A stretch of DNA of 49,697 bases from Actinomycetota bacterium (GCA_041658565.1 JBAZZY010000019.1:1-49697), one strand, 5' to 3'; shown: positions 16,076-24,432, numbered from the stretch's first letter. The notes: a model not told the origin generated them from the letters alone. A program made the numbers and translations.

Positions 16076-16632
16076 TGACCCTTCCTCGCCGCCTCGGCAT
16101 CCTCGCGCTGTCCGCGGCCCTGGTCGCGGCCGGCTCGGCTTGCGGCGGGAACGCCAATGCCAACGCCGCGTGCAACACCGATGCGGATCTCGCCGCGCGC
16201 CAGACGCTGCCGATACCACCGATCCTGGCCGGGCTCACCGTGTCGGTCGACACGAAAGCCACATCCAAGATCGCGAAAGCGGCGGCAAGCAACTCCTACG
16301 TCTGCAACGCGATGGTGTTCGCGATGCGCGACGGGAAAGAACTGCGCGCCGTGCTCCAAGTTGCGCGCCTGACCCCGGACGCGCGCCCCGGCGACCCGAA
16401 GTTCCGCCGCACGATCGCGGGACAGATCGGCGGGACGTCGCGCCGGCCCGAGAAGATCGGCGACACCCTGGTCTATCGGGCGCGCGTGAACTCCCAAATC
16501 ATCGATATCTGGTTCACGGGTCAGTTCATGGAAGTGCTGATCGCCCTTGAGTCCGATACGGCAGGAGGAACAACGATCGATTTCGGCCGGCTACTCGCCG
16601 AAGCGATCTCGTTGCGGCCGATCAGGGTCTAA
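16075..16632 (+). CDS. small lipoprotein, unknown function
   Basis: A 185-residue protein whose ATG shares one base with the preceding stop (TGATG). The N-terminus is a signal peptide with hydrophobic core LALSAALVAAGSAC and a Cys at residue 23, followed by a GNANANA linker. The mature domain of about 150 residues has two Cys residues (AACNT and YVCNA) that could form a disulphide. I recognise no family. It is the last gene of the coupled operon and faces the convergent gene at 16658 across only 25 bases. Confidence 0.82.
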   Translation: MTLPRRLGILALSAALVAAGSACGGNANANAACNTDADLAARQTLPIPPILAGLTVSVDTKATSKIAKAAASNSYVCNAMVFAMRDGKELRAVLQVARLTPDARPGDPKFRRTIAGQIGGTSRRPEKIGDTLVYRARVNSQIIDIWFTGQFMEVLIALESDTAGGTTIDFGRLLAEAISLRPIRV

Positions 16633-16657
16633 GCCGGCCGGTGTCCAAAGACAGCGC

Positions 16658-17041
16658 TTAGCGCTCGCCTTCCGCAACGTACTTGACGACCATCAGGCCC
16701 TTGATGGCGCCCGGATGCAACTGGTCATAGAACTCGTACGTCTTCCCGTCCTTGGCTTCCTGGATGACCACCAGCTTGGAATGCCCGGAAGCTATGGTCT
16801 CGTACACGGCCAGATCGTCGATGGCGAACCCGCGCTTGACGTCGGTGTTGTTCACAACCTGCACTTCTCCGAAGGCCGCGTCGGCCTCGAACGTCGCCGG
16901 TGACACCACGACGGCTCCGCCGACGCCGGAGTTGTAGGAGATCGTCGCGGTGAATGGTGGGGCGTCCTTCAAGAACCCACACGCGGACACCACTAGGCCA
17001 AGCGCAACGAACAGGGCTGGGAAGATGATTCGACGAGTCAT
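16658..17041 (-). CDS. degenerate cupredoxin-like lipoprotein
   Basis: A 127-residue protein. The ATG at 17041 gives a signal peptide with lipobox VSAC (Cys21); a GAGAG site lies upstream. The mature part matches the cupredoxin_1 pattern: VNNTDVKRGFAIDDL where 'HGF' is usual, and EFYDQLHPGAIKGLMVV where 'FYCxxHPxMKG' is usual. The first His is Arg and the Cys is Asp; only the HPG His remains, so type 1 copper binding is unlikely. A longer frame to 17110 exists but would place the signal peptide internally. It is convergent with the preceding operon and divergent from the four-paralogue cluster. Confidence 0.82.
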   Translation of the reverse strand: MTRRIIFPALFVALGLVVSACGFLKDAPPFTATISYNSGVGGAVVVSPATFEADAAFGEVQVVNNTDVKRGFAIDDLAVYETIASGHSKLVVIQEAKDGKTYEFYDQLHPGAIKGLMVVKYVAEGER

Positions 17042-17204
17042 TCGAAGTCTCTCAATTCGATCGGACACACGGTCGCCGTAGGCTACCCCGCGCCGCAGTT
17101 CCGGCGCCACACAGCGCGATAGGCAGGAGATCGATCAGACAACGGGGAACCCCTGTGAAGCTCAAGCAGCATGCGGGTGACTCGACACAGGAGGCTGGAC
17201 ACAC

Positions 17205-17729
17205 ATGCGCAAACTTCTGCTTGCGGCGGCCGTTGCCGCGACGTTTCTCGGCGCTCAACAGCCGGTGCGCGCCGATACCCCGGCGCCGATACCCGTCACG
17301 TTCGACGGCGCCACCCCTTGCGGCCCCGCCTGCGCCTATTGGCCTGCGACCACCGAGGCAGGGTTCAAGGCATGCGAGAACCCCTTCCCCCCCGGTTCCT
17401 ACGTGGACATCTTGACCGACAGAGCGCCCGCGCCGCCGGCCGGCAAAAAGGTGATCTTGATTCTCGAGACCTTCCCCCAGATCGACTGGGACACGTTTAT
17501 CTGCGGAGTGCTGTCCAACGGCAGCCACAACGGCGGCGAGCTTGCACGCGGCGTGAACCTCATCCCGGGAAACTGCGACAACCTCCTCGGGCCAGAGAGC
17601 CCCGTCCCCCTCGGATGCGAGGAACGAGCCATGACGCCTGCCACACCGGGCGCGCGCTACGTGCTTCGCGCATACAACTGGTCCGATGTCGCCCCTTGTC
17701 CCGGCCGCTACTCATGGGTATTCGTCTAG
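17205..17729 (+). CDS. secreted seven-Cys family protein, paralogue 1
   Basis: A 174-residue protein with a signal peptide (MRKLLLAAAVAATFLGAQQ, likely cleaved after VRA). The mature domain holds seven Cys residues in the contexts PCG, ACAY, ACENPFPPGSYVDI, DWDTFICG, NCDNLLGPES, GCEE and CPGRYSWVFV. The block SNGSHNGGELARG is also conserved in its neighbours. I do not recognise the family. It is the first of four tandem paralogues on the plus strand. A GACACAGGAGG-like ribosome binding site precedes the ATG. Confidence 0.88.
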   Translation: MRKLLLAAAVAATFLGAQQPVRADTPAPIPVTFDGATPCGPACAYWPATTEAGFKACENPFPPGSYVDILTDRAPAPPAGKKVILILETFPQIDWDTFICGVLSNGSHNGGELARGVNLIPGNCDNLLGPESPVPLGCEERAMTPATPGARYVLRAYNWSDVAPCPGRYSWVFV

Positions 17730-17804
17730 ATCGCGGCAGGAACAAGTCCCAAAACGCCGAAGAAGTACCGCAAGCATTCGCGTCTTCGTATTCACGGAGG
17801 GATC

Positions 17805-18365
17805 ATGCGCAAGTTGATCACAGCCGTCGCATTGATGGGTGCCCTCATCGGCATGTTCCCGGCCACTCCCGCACCAGCAGCCGAAGTCGGCACGCCGCCG
17901 GGGAACTTCGTCTTTCCTGTCGCCGGAACGATCCCATGCGGCGTCGGGGTTATCGGAGTGGCCGACATCTGCGCCTACAACATCCCCGAGAACCTCTACA
18001 AGGCCTGCGAGAACCCGTTCCCGCCCGGATCCTACGTGGACATCGTGACCAAGCCTGCTCCGAAGATCCCTGACGGCAAGCGGAAGGTCATACTGCAGCT
18101 TGAGTCCTTCCCGCAGGTCGACTGGGACACATTCATCTGCGGCATGTTGTCCGACGGCAGTCACAACGGCGGGGAGATGGCTCGGGGAGCCAACGCATTC
18201 GCCGAGCCTTGCGACAACCTGCAGGGACCCGAGAGTCTCCTCCCCGTGGGCTGCAAGGAGAAGGCGATGTCTCCGGTCGAGCCCGGAAAGCAGTACGTTC
18301 TGCGCGCCTACAACTGGATGGACGTCGCCGACTGCCCTGCCAGGTACTCCTGGATCTTCCTGTAA
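17805..18365 (+). CDS. secreted seven-Cys family protein, paralogue 2
   Basis: A 186-residue paralogue of the preceding gene, 75 bases downstream, with a GGAGGGATC ribosome binding site. The signal peptide likely ends at TPAPA before AEVG. All seven family cysteines are present (PCG, ICAY, ACENPFPPGS, FICGMLSDG, PCDNLQGPES, GCKE, DCPARYSWIFL). It is closest to paralogue 3, with long runs of identical bases around the ENPFPPGS block. A strong terminator follows at 18381-18406, so genes 1 and 2 probably form one transcript. Confidence 0.9.
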   Translation: MRKLITAVALMGALIGMFPATPAPAAEVGTPPGNFVFPVAGTIPCGVGVIGVADICAYNIPENLYKACENPFPPGSYVDIVTKPAPKIPDGKRKVILQLESFPQVDWDTFICGMLSDGSHNGGEMARGANAFAEPCDNLQGPESLLPVGCKEKAMSPVEPGKQYVLRAYNWMDVADCPARYSWIFL

Positions 18366-18380
18366 CGCAACGCCAAGGAT

Positions 18381-18420
18381 GAAAGCGGGCCCTCAGGCCC
18401 GCTTTCACTTTCTATCCCTT
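18381..18420 (+). terminator. Rho-independent terminator
   Basis: A perfect 11-bp stem GAAAGCGGGCC/GGCCCGCTTTC (18381-18391 with 18396-18406) with loop CTCA, followed by a T-rich tract. It closes the transcript of paralogues 1 and 2 and separates them from paralogues 3 and 4. Confidence 0.85.
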
Positions 18421-18536
18421 TTTCCCCTTCGTGCCACATGCAGCACTTATCCTTTGGGAAAGACACCACATTCGGCAGGAAGCCGTCCAGACCTGGCCGA
18501 AACAAGAGGAACACTCCAACCGGGAGGATTCACGCG

Positions 18537-19082
18537 ATGAGATCCAAGAAGCTCGCTGCAATTGTCATCACGGCATGTCTTGTCGCGGTCGCACCGGCGA
18601 TTACTCCGGCAAGCGCCGCCGAACCAGGCCAAGCACCGGGGGAGTTCGTCTTCCCATTCGCCGGAACCGTTCCGTGCGGGACGGCCTGCGCCTACAACAT
18701 CCCCGAAGACCTCTACAAGGCCTGCGAGAACCCGTTCCCGCCCGGATCCTATGTGGACGTCGTGACGAAGCCCGCGCCGAAAGTTCCTGACGGCAAGAGA
18801 AAAGTGCTGTTGAAGCTTGAAGCGTTCCCGCAAGTCGACTGGGACACGTTCATCTGCGGCATGCTGTCCGACGGCAGCCACAACGGCGGAGAACTGGACC
18901 AGGGCGCCAACGACGTCGCCGAGACTTGCGACAACCTTCAGGGCCCCGAGAGCCCGATTCCGGTCGGATGCGAAGAAGAGGCGATGGCTCCCGTCGAAAC
19001 CGGGAAGCAGTACGTGCTGCGCGCCTACAACTACTCGGACCCCTTTGACTGTCCGGCCAAGTACACATGGGTCTTCGTGTAG
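18537..19082 (+). CDS. secreted seven-Cys family protein, paralogue 3
   Basis: A 181-residue member of the same family; the ATG at 18537 follows a GGGAGGATT site. The signal peptide is about 29 residues and probably ends at SAA. Seven conserved cysteines are in the same order as in paralogues 1 and 2, with the conserved blocks NIPEDLYKACENPFPPGS, QVDWDTFICGMLSDGSHN and YVLRAYNYSD. An in-frame upstream extension to 18438 would place the signal peptide internally and is rejected. Nineteen bases separate it from paralogue 4. Confidence 0.9.
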   Translation: MRSKKLAAIVITACLVAVAPAITPASAAEPGQAPGEFVFPFAGTVPCGTACAYNIPEDLYKACENPFPPGSYVDVVTKPAPKVPDGKRKVLLKLEAFPQVDWDTFICGMLSDGSHNGGELDQGANDVAETCDNLQGPESPIPVGCEEEAMAPVETGKQYVLRAYNYSDPFDCPAKYTWVFV

Positions 19083-19101
19083 ATTCGGCTGCGGAGGAGC
19101 T

Positions 19102-19653
19102 ATGAAACGAGTTCTCTGGGCCACCCTCCTCGCTGCCGCGGTCGCGGCGGGCCTTCCCGGTCTCCCGGCCGCCTCCGCGCACCCTGGAGAACACCCCATC
19201 ACGTTTCCCGTCGCGCAAGCGATTCCGTGCGGACCGGGGATGGGTGGCGACATCTGCGCCTACAATCCGCCGGCGAGCGAGTTGGGCTACAAAGCCTGCG
19301 AGAACCCGTTCCCGCCGGGATCCTGGGTGGACATCGTGACGGAACAGGCGCCGACCCCTCCACCGGGCAAGAAGGTAATCCTGATCCTGCAGACGTCCCC
19401 GCAGATCGACTGGGATACGTTCATCTGCGGCATGCTGTCCAACGGCAGCCACAACGGCGGCGAACTCGCCCGCGGAGCAAACGCGCTCGCGGAGCCGTGC
19501 GACAACCTCTTGGGTCCGGAAAGCCTGGCCCCGATCGGCTGTCAGGAACGGGCACAGGCCCCGGTGTCGCCGGGCGGGCGTTATGTGCTGCGGGCATACA
19601 ACTACTCGGACGTGGCGGATCTCCTCGGGCACTACACCTGGGTCTTCGTCTAA
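19102..19653 (+). CDS. secreted seven-Cys family protein, paralogue 4 (last Cys lost)
   Basis: A 183-residue family member with a GGAGGAG ribosome binding site. The signal peptide ends near AASA before HPGEHP. Six of the seven family cysteines remain; the last block, CPxxYxWVF in the others, reads LLGHYTWVFV, so one putative disulphide partner is absent. The region between the first two cysteines is longer (PCGPGMGGDICAYNPPASE). It shares a transcript with paralogue 3. Confidence 0.9.
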   Translation: MKRVLWATLLAAAVAAGLPGLPAASAHPGEHPITFPVAQAIPCGPGMGGDICAYNPPASELGYKACENPFPPGSWVDIVTEQAPTPPPGKKVILILQTSPQIDWDTFICGMLSNGSHNGGELARGANALAEPCDNLLGPESLAPIGCQERAQAPVSPGGRYVLRAYNYSDVADLLGHYTWVFV

Positions 19654-19742
19654 GACGGAGGGGGTCGGCGGCGACTTCGGGACACGCGCGCCGCGGGCCG
19701 CGTAATCTACACGGGCCGACCGGGACAAAAAGGGGGATCCGG

Positions 19743-20639
19743 ATGAAGCTCGGGATCGGACTGCCGAACACGTTGACGCCCGACGTGAATCGAGGCTTGT
19801 TCCTCGACTGGGCCCGAGTATCGGATCACGCCGGATTTCATGTGTTCGGCACATTGGACCAACCCAACTACGACTCTTGGGATCCCCTCGTGTCCCTCGC
19901 CGCCGCCGCCGCGGTCACCGAGCGCGTGCGTCTGGCCACCACCATCCTTCAGTTGCCCAACCGCAACGAAGTGCTCGTGGCAAAGCAGTCCGCCGTCATC
20001 GACCGCCTGTCGGGCGGGCGTCTGGACCTCGGCGTCGCGGTCGGCGGCCGCGAAGATGACTTCAAGGTGTTCGGCGCCCGCTTTGCCGGACGCGGAGCAA
20101 AGCTCGAACGTCAGGTCCGCAAAATCCGGAAGACGTGGCGCGCGGCGAGGCGATCGACACCCGAGGAAGGCATCACCGGACCCGCGCCGATGCAGAAGCC
20201 GCTGCCGCCGATCTGGATCGGCGGCAGCAGCGACCGCGCGGTGGCGCGCGCGGTCTCGATCGGCGACGGGTACGTGTTCGGAGCGGCCGGGCCCGAGGCG
20301 ATGGCGGCGCGCGCGCCGGCGATTCGCGCGGCTGCAGCCGAAGCGGGACGCAAGCAGTTCGGCCTCATGGGGATCGCCTATGTGGCGATCGCAGAGGATC
20401 CGACGGACGCCCTGGAGCAAGCAACACGCGCACTCACGCGCTACTACCGCGGGAACTTCCACCGTCCGCCGCGCGAACTCGTGCACCATGGGCCGGCCGA
20501 GATCGTGGCGCAGGCCGCCAAGGAGTACGAGCAGGCAGGACTCGACGTGCTGGTGTTGCTGCCGTTGATCCCGAGTCTGAAGCAAGTCGAAGCGATCGCC
20601 GCCGAAGTGCTGCCTGCGTATCGCGTTCCGGCGCACTAG
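19743..20639 (+). CDS. LLM-class flavin/F420-dependent oxidoreductase
   Basis: A 298-residue luciferase-like TIM-barrel protein starting at MKLGIGLPN. Recognisable blocks are TERVRLATTILQLPNRN, the cofactor-loop region SGGRLDLGVAVGGREDDF and LPPIWIGGSSDRAV. In actinobacteria such enzymes use FMN or F420; the substrate cannot be inferred. The open frame upstream to 19227 runs through paralogue 4 and is not coding. It is convergent with the cyclophilin gene, ten bases away. Confidence 0.92.
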   Translation: MKLGIGLPNTLTPDVNRGLFLDWARVSDHAGFHVFGTLDQPNYDSWDPLVSLAAAAAVTERVRLATTILQLPNRNEVLVAKQSAVIDRLSGGRLDLGVAVGGREDDFKVFGARFAGRGAKLERQVRKIRKTWRAARRSTPEEGITGPAPMQKPLPPIWIGGSSDRAVARAVSIGDGYVFGAAGPEAMAARAPAIRAAAAEAGRKQFGLMGIAYVAIAEDPTDALEQATRALTRYYRGNFHRPPRELVHHGPAEIVAQAAKEYEQAGLDVLVLLPLIPSLKQVEAIAAEVLPAYRVPAH

Positions 20640-20649
20640 ACGCCGCGGG

Positions 20650-21165
20650 CTACTCCGACTCGCTGATCTCGAGGCGCTCGATGAGGACGTCTTCTTTCGG
20701 GCGGTCGCGTCCGTCGCGCGCAACCCGCGCTATCGCGTTGACGACTTCCATGCCCTCGACGACCTCACCGAAGATCGTGTGCTTGCCGGTAAGCCACGTC
20801 GTCGGTGCTTCGGTGATGAAGAACTGCGAACCGTTTGTGTTCGGGCCTGAGTTCGCCATCGCGAGATACCCGGGCTTCGTGAAACCCGGGCCACCGGACA
20901 CCTCGTCCTCGAACTGGTATCCGGGACCGCCGGTGCCGGTGCCGAGCGGATCGCCGCCCTGGATCATGAATTCAGGAATCACGCGGTGGAATATCGTCCC
21001 CGAGTACAACGACTCGGTGCTTTCCTGCCCCGTACGCGGATCGCGCCACGGGCGCGCGCCGGTAGCCAACCCGACGAAGTTCTCTACGGTCTTGGGCGCA
21101 TGATCCGGAAGCAGACGCACACGGATGTTGCCCTTCGTTGTCACAAGCGTCGCGTACTGCGTCAC
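20650..21165 (-). CDS. peptidyl-prolyl cis-trans isomerase (cyclophilin type)
   Basis: A 171-residue cyclophilin with no signal peptide, so probably cytoplasmic. Key blocks are present: APKTVENFVGLA, the catalytic FHRVIPEFMIQGGDP and GSQFFIT, and HTIFGEVVEGMEVV. It catalyses proline cis-trans isomerisation during folding. It lies ten bases downstream of greA on the same strand, so the two are probably co-transcribed. Confidence 0.96.
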   Translation of the reverse strand: MTQYATLVTTKGNIRVRLLPDHAPKTVENFVGLATGARPWRDPRTGQESTESLYSGTIFHRVIPEFMIQGGDPLGTGTGGPGYQFEDEVSGGPGFTKPGYLAMANSGPNTNGSQFFITEAPTTWLTGKHTIFGEVVEGMEVVNAIARVARDGRDRPKEDVLIERLEISESE

Positions 21166-21175
21166 GCATTCCTCC

Positions 21176-21682
21176 TCATGCCTGGCCGTCCCAGGGCTCG
21201 ACCTTGATCAGTTGATACGAGAACGTGCCGCCCGGGGCTTCGTAGACGATCTTGTCCCCGACGCTCTTGCCGAGCACTACCTTCCCCAACGGCGAAGCCA
21301 TCGTCACCGTGCGCGCCGTCCGTGCCCGCTCCTCCGCCGACGAGGCAAGCAGGTACACCTCCGGTTCGGCGTCGGATTCGTCCAGCGGCTGCAGCGTAAC
21401 GAGAGATCCGGCCACAGCGTGGTCGGTCACTCGCGGAACTTCCACGATGATCGCGCTCTTCAGCACGTGTTCGATCTTGCGAATCCGCGCCTCCATCATG
21501 CCCTGTTGGTTCTTCGTCTCGTGATACTCGGCGTTCTCCGACAGGTCGCCGAGTTCGCGCGCGCGCAGCAGTCGCTCGGCCATGTCTTTACGGCCGACGG
21601 TCTGCAACTCCTCGAGTTCGGCGGCGAGACGGTCATACGCCGCGCGCGACAGTTCCGGCTGCTGATTGGTGAGATCGCTCAT
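21176..21682 (-). CDS. greA: transcription elongation factor GreA
   Basis: A 168-residue GreA-family protein: N-terminal coiled coil with the acidic tip (RARELGDLSENAEYHETKNQ) and a C-terminal FKBP-like domain (SPLGKVVLGKSVGDKIVYEA). It enters the RNA polymerase secondary channel and stimulates transcript cleavage. The ATG at 21682 follows TTGGAGTGAACGG; the 17-residue longer frame to 21733 lacks family similarity. As in many actinobacteria the N-terminus begins with a short extension before the coiled coil. Confidence 0.96.
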   Translation of the reverse strand: MSDLTNQQPELSRAAYDRLAAELEELQTVGRKDMAERLLRARELGDLSENAEYHETKNQQGMMEARIRKIEHVLKSAIIVEVPRVTDHAVAGSLVTLQPLDESDAEPEVYLLASSAEERARTARTVTMASPLGKVVLGKSVGDKIVYEAPGGTFSYQLIKVEPWDGQA

Positions 21683-21771
21683 CCGTTCACTCCAAGAAAA
21701 AATTGACGCCGGGCTCTCCCGACGATCCCGCAAGTCTACCCGGCCATTTGCCCGCGGTCAGGGGGGAAGGC

Positions 21772-22401
21772 TCATTCCAAGGACAGACCCAGCAGGGACG
21801 CCAGCGCCGGGATCGTCTCCGCGGTGTCATGGTGCAACACTCCGCGCATCCCGGCGGCGTCGGCACCTCGGACGTTGCCCTCGAAATCGTCGACAAACAC
21901 GCATTCCTGGGGCGCGCGCCCCAGGGCGCGCGCCGTCGCGAGGTAGATCTCGAGATCAGGCTTGCGCATCCCGACCTCGGCCGAGATCACAACTGCGTCG
22001 AACAAGTCGTCAAGCTGCGCGCGCGGATACCCGTTGGGTCCCCATGAGTTCGAAAGCAGTGCTGTGGCGCATCCAGCGGCGCGGGCGGCACGCACCGCAT
22101 CGAGCATCCGCTCATCGGGCTTCAAGGAAGCCATCAGACGATCCTTCAGGTTCTCGGGGTGAATGGCGCGTCCGCTCGCCTCGCTGAGCAGTCCCGCAAG
22201 GTGACGCTCGAACTCCACCAACTCGATCCGTCCGATCTCGACCGCCGCGAACATCGAGTTCGGGTCGCTGACCCCGCCCACAACGACGTTGACGAAGGCC
22301 TCGACGTCGATCCCCTCACGCGCGCAGAACGCGAGCCACGAATCGACCATCGGAGTAGTCAACACCCCTCCGAAATCCAACAAGAGAGCCGTATACGCCA
22401 C
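21772..22401 (-). CDS. HAD-superfamily hydrolase (class IA-like)
   Basis: A 209-residue HAD protein. Motif I is LLLDFGGVLT (nucleophile Asp9), motif II LLSNSWG, motif III Lys in GMRKPDLEIY, and motif IV VFVDDFEGNV. An alpha-helical cap (residues about 20-95) fits class IA phosphatases/dehalogenases. The substrate is unknown. It precedes greA on the minus strand with a 89-base gap and is divergent from the Ig-like protein at 22620. Confidence 0.92.
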   Translation of the reverse strand: MAYTALLLDFGGVLTTPMVDSWLAFCAREGIDVEAFVNVVVGGVSDPNSMFAAVEIGRIELVEFERHLAGLLSEASGRAIHPENLKDRLMASLKPDERMLDAVRAARAAGCATALLSNSWGPNGYPRAQLDDLFDAVVISAEVGMRKPDLEIYLATARALGRAPQECVFVDDFEGNVRGADAAGMRGVLHHDTAETIPALASLLGLSLE

Positions 22402-22619
22402 GTTGATGTCCTCCGTCCGACGATCGACGTTTTGTACCAGTTTTCCCCTTCAGAAGGAACTTGAGGCAGGAATCACCTCCGGAGGATTCGGCAAACTCGA
22501 ACCAATGCGAACATTCGACGGGAGGCATCCCGCCCCTGCTCACCGAAACCTGGGCACGTCGGACTAAGCCTTTCATACGGGTTATTCGGCCCGTGCATGT
22601 ATCAAGAGGAGGAAATCGG
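22402..22619. promoter_or_regulatory. divergent intergenic region with several hairpins
   Basis: Between the HAD gene (minus) and the first Ig-like gene (plus). Small hairpins are visible: CGGGA/TCCCG with loop GGCA (22519-22532) and ACGGG/CCCGT (22577-22594), as well as a palindromic CCTCCGGAGG. They could form a structured 5' leader for the 22620 gene, but they match no riboswitch consensus that I can recall. The bases just before 22620 carry the AAGAGGAGGAAA ribosome binding site. Confidence 0.35.
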
Positions 22620-23408
22620 ATGCGTTCGTCATCGAAGCGCCGGGGGCTTCGCGCCGTGCTCACGGGGAGCCTCGTTGCGATCGCGGCCGCCTGCCTGCCC
22701 GCAAGCGCCGCCGCCAATCCAGCCCCGACACTGCTCGGGACGTCGGTCGACAGCGGGTGGGGTCGCTCCGCAACTCTGTTGATGGCGACCTACGACGCGC
22801 CGTTGCAGCGCGCCGACGAGGACGATGTCGTCGTCACGAAGGCCTCGCTGAAGAACGCTGCCGGCAAGACTCTGACCGGCGCGTCTTCGATCGAGGGCAA
22901 GGACAAGAAGACCCTTAAGTTCGTCGCCGACAACGAAATGATCCCCGGAGATGGGCCATTCACGGTGACCTTCCGTGCCCACGCTGTGGGCCAGGACGAC
23001 GGCGTGACGGACACGGTGACGCCACTGACGTTCCACCTGGACGCCGGCGTTCCAAAGGCTCCCTTGCTAGAGACGTACCCCGCCTCGATCGTCGCCCCCG
23101 GCGACCCGGTTGTGTTCGAGGGCAAGGCCTCCGACATCAAGGACGGCTCCGGCATCGCGCGAGTCGAACTTCACTTCTTCAACCCGGTCGTGACCTTCCC
23201 GCGCACGGACGAAGCTCGCCAGCTCCGCCTCACGCAGGATTCCACGTGCTCGGGCGGTCTGTGCCCGCAGAACACGACCTTCTCCTTCACGGCCGAATTG
23301 CCGGCGGGATACTGGAACGTCAAGGTCGCCGCCGTGGACCTCGCGGGTAACGTTTCCCCTGAGTCCGCCCCGATCGGGTTCCTGGTGTTGGCCGCACCGG
23401 AGGCGTAG
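22620..23408 (+). CDS. secreted Ig-like protein with cysteine-pair terminal domain (1)
   Basis: A 262-residue protein; strong RBS. Signal peptide to about residue 32 (LPASAAA). Residues about 33-140 look like an SbsA/CopC-type Ig-like (Big_5-like) domain: TYDAPLQRADEDDVVVTKASL. Residues about 145-255 resemble the C-terminal domain found in four neighbours: VARVELHFF-type strand, a Cys pair here CSGGLCP, then GYWNVKVAAVDLAGNVS. It ends just before a perfect bidirectional terminator. Role unknown; probably a surface or matrix protein. Confidence 0.85.
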   Translation: MRSSSKRRGLRAVLTGSLVAIAAACLPASAAANPAPTLLGTSVDSGWGRSATLLMATYDAPLQRADEDDVVVTKASLKNAAGKTLTGASSIEGKDKKTLKFVADNEMIPGDGPFTVTFRAHAVGQDDGVTDTVTPLTFHLDAGVPKAPLLETYPASIVAPGDPVVFEGKASDIKDGSGIARVELHFFNPVVTFPRTDEARQLRLTQDSTCSGGLCPQNTTFSFTAELPAGYWNVKVAAVDLAGNVSPESAPIGFLVLAAPEA

Positions 23409-23421
23409 TCCCAGACTTCAC

Positions 23422-23451
23422 ACAAAGAGAGGGCAAGCGCCCTCTCTTTGT
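23422..23451. terminator. bidirectional terminator
   Basis: A perfect 13-bp stem (23422-23434 paired with 23439-23451) with loop AAGC between two convergent genes. The stem begins ACAAAGAGA and ends TCTCTTTGT, so it gives T-rich tails on both strands. Confidence 0.85.
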
Positions 23452-23466
23452 CGTTTCGGACGGCTG

Positions 23467-24432
23467 CTAAGGCGTGTACACGACGGTGCGCACGCGACCA
23501 GAGAACTCGGTGATCCAGAAATCAACGGTCTCTGAGTTGCCATCGGAGAAACCGCCGTCCTCGGGCGCGGCTCGCACGCTGGACGGGTTCTGAAGTCCCG
23601 CTGCGACAACGCATGCATCCCCGGTTGAGGGATCAACCCTCAACAGCTCCCCAGACCCGTTTCCGACAACGTATAGGGCGCCATCGGGTCCCTGCGTCAT
23701 GTCGTCGAGCCCTTTGACGACGAGCGGCTGATCGAGGTCGGGGTCGGCAAACACTTCCGGCCGAATCGAGGCAACCCCTGTGGTAAGCGGCATCACGGAT
23801 TCGACCGCCGGATCGGCTCCAAGGCGGAGCCGCAAGATCGGCGAACGCTGATCGAACGTCACCGCCGCGTACATCACTCCGCCGTCGACAACCAGACCAT
23901 TCATCCCCCAGGCGTTGGTCACGAACTTAGCCCACACCCCCGACGGATCAATGCGTACCAGCCCATCGCCGAAATCATTGGACACCCACAGGTTCCCGTC
24001 GCCGTCGAAAGCCAAACCGTTCGCCATGTCGAATCCGGAGGTGAACGGTGTGACCACGCCTGCCGGATCGAAGCGGATGACGCCGGCCTCTCCGGTGCGC
24101 GCGATCGAACCGGCAGCCGCGTTGCCCGTTCCCGCGTACATCAGACCGTCGGATCCCGCGGCCAGCCCGCCGGGAGAAGAGACGCCGTCGATTCCCGCCA
24201 ACTCCGCACCTGCGGCGTCGAACCGGCGGATGCTCGAAGCCGTCGAATCCGAGATCCACAGCGATCCCTGCCAAAAAGCAAGGTTCTCCAAGACATCGGC
24301 GCCCAACGACAACCGGGTCCCGACGACGGCCGCCCCCGGGCACGCTGCCTGCGTAACCGGATCAGCACTACCTGCCGATGCGATGAGCACCGCAACCAGG
24401 AATGCCGAAACAACAGGTCTTCCGATTCGCAT
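23467..24432 (-). CDS. secreted beta-propeller protein (SMP-30/NHL-like)
   Basis: A 321-residue protein starting at an ATG (24432) with GGGGGAG upstream and a signal peptide ending near GSA. The mature protein has repeated propeller blades with motifs such as GSLWISDSTASSIRRFD, GLAFDGDGNLWVSNDFG and GPDGALYVVGNGSGELLRVD, about six in total. Two Cys residues (QAACPG, DACVV) may close the propeller. SMP-30/NHL folds include lactonases and binding proteins; no catalytic residues can be assigned. A frame extends upstream to 24696, but that part has a different composition and overlaps the GroES-like gene. Confidence 0.85.
   Translation of the reverse strand: MRIGRPVVSAFLVAVLIASAGSADPVTQAACPGAAVVGTRLSLGADVLENLAFWQGSLWISDSTASSIRRFDAAGAELAGIDGVSSPGGLAAGSDGLMYAGTGNAAAGSIARTGEAGVIRFDPAGVVTPFTSGFDMANGLAFDGDGNLWVSNDFGDGLVRIDPSGVWAKFVTNAWGMNGLVVDGGVMYAAVTFDQRSPILRLRLGADPAVESVMPLTTGVASIRPEVFADPDLDQPLVVKGLDDMTQGPDGALYVVGNGSGELLRVDPSTGDACVVAAGLQNPSSVRAAPEDGGFSDGNSETVDFWITEFSGRVRTVVYTP

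Noticed and set aside
16633..16665. Terminator between the operon end and the convergent lipoprotein
   Set aside because: Only a 5-bp AGCGC/GCGCT hairpin is present with no T-run, too weak to call.
22402..22619. Cyclic-di-GMP or similar riboswitch before the Ig-like gene
   Set aside because: The hairpins do not contain the conserved core bases of any riboswitch class I can recall.
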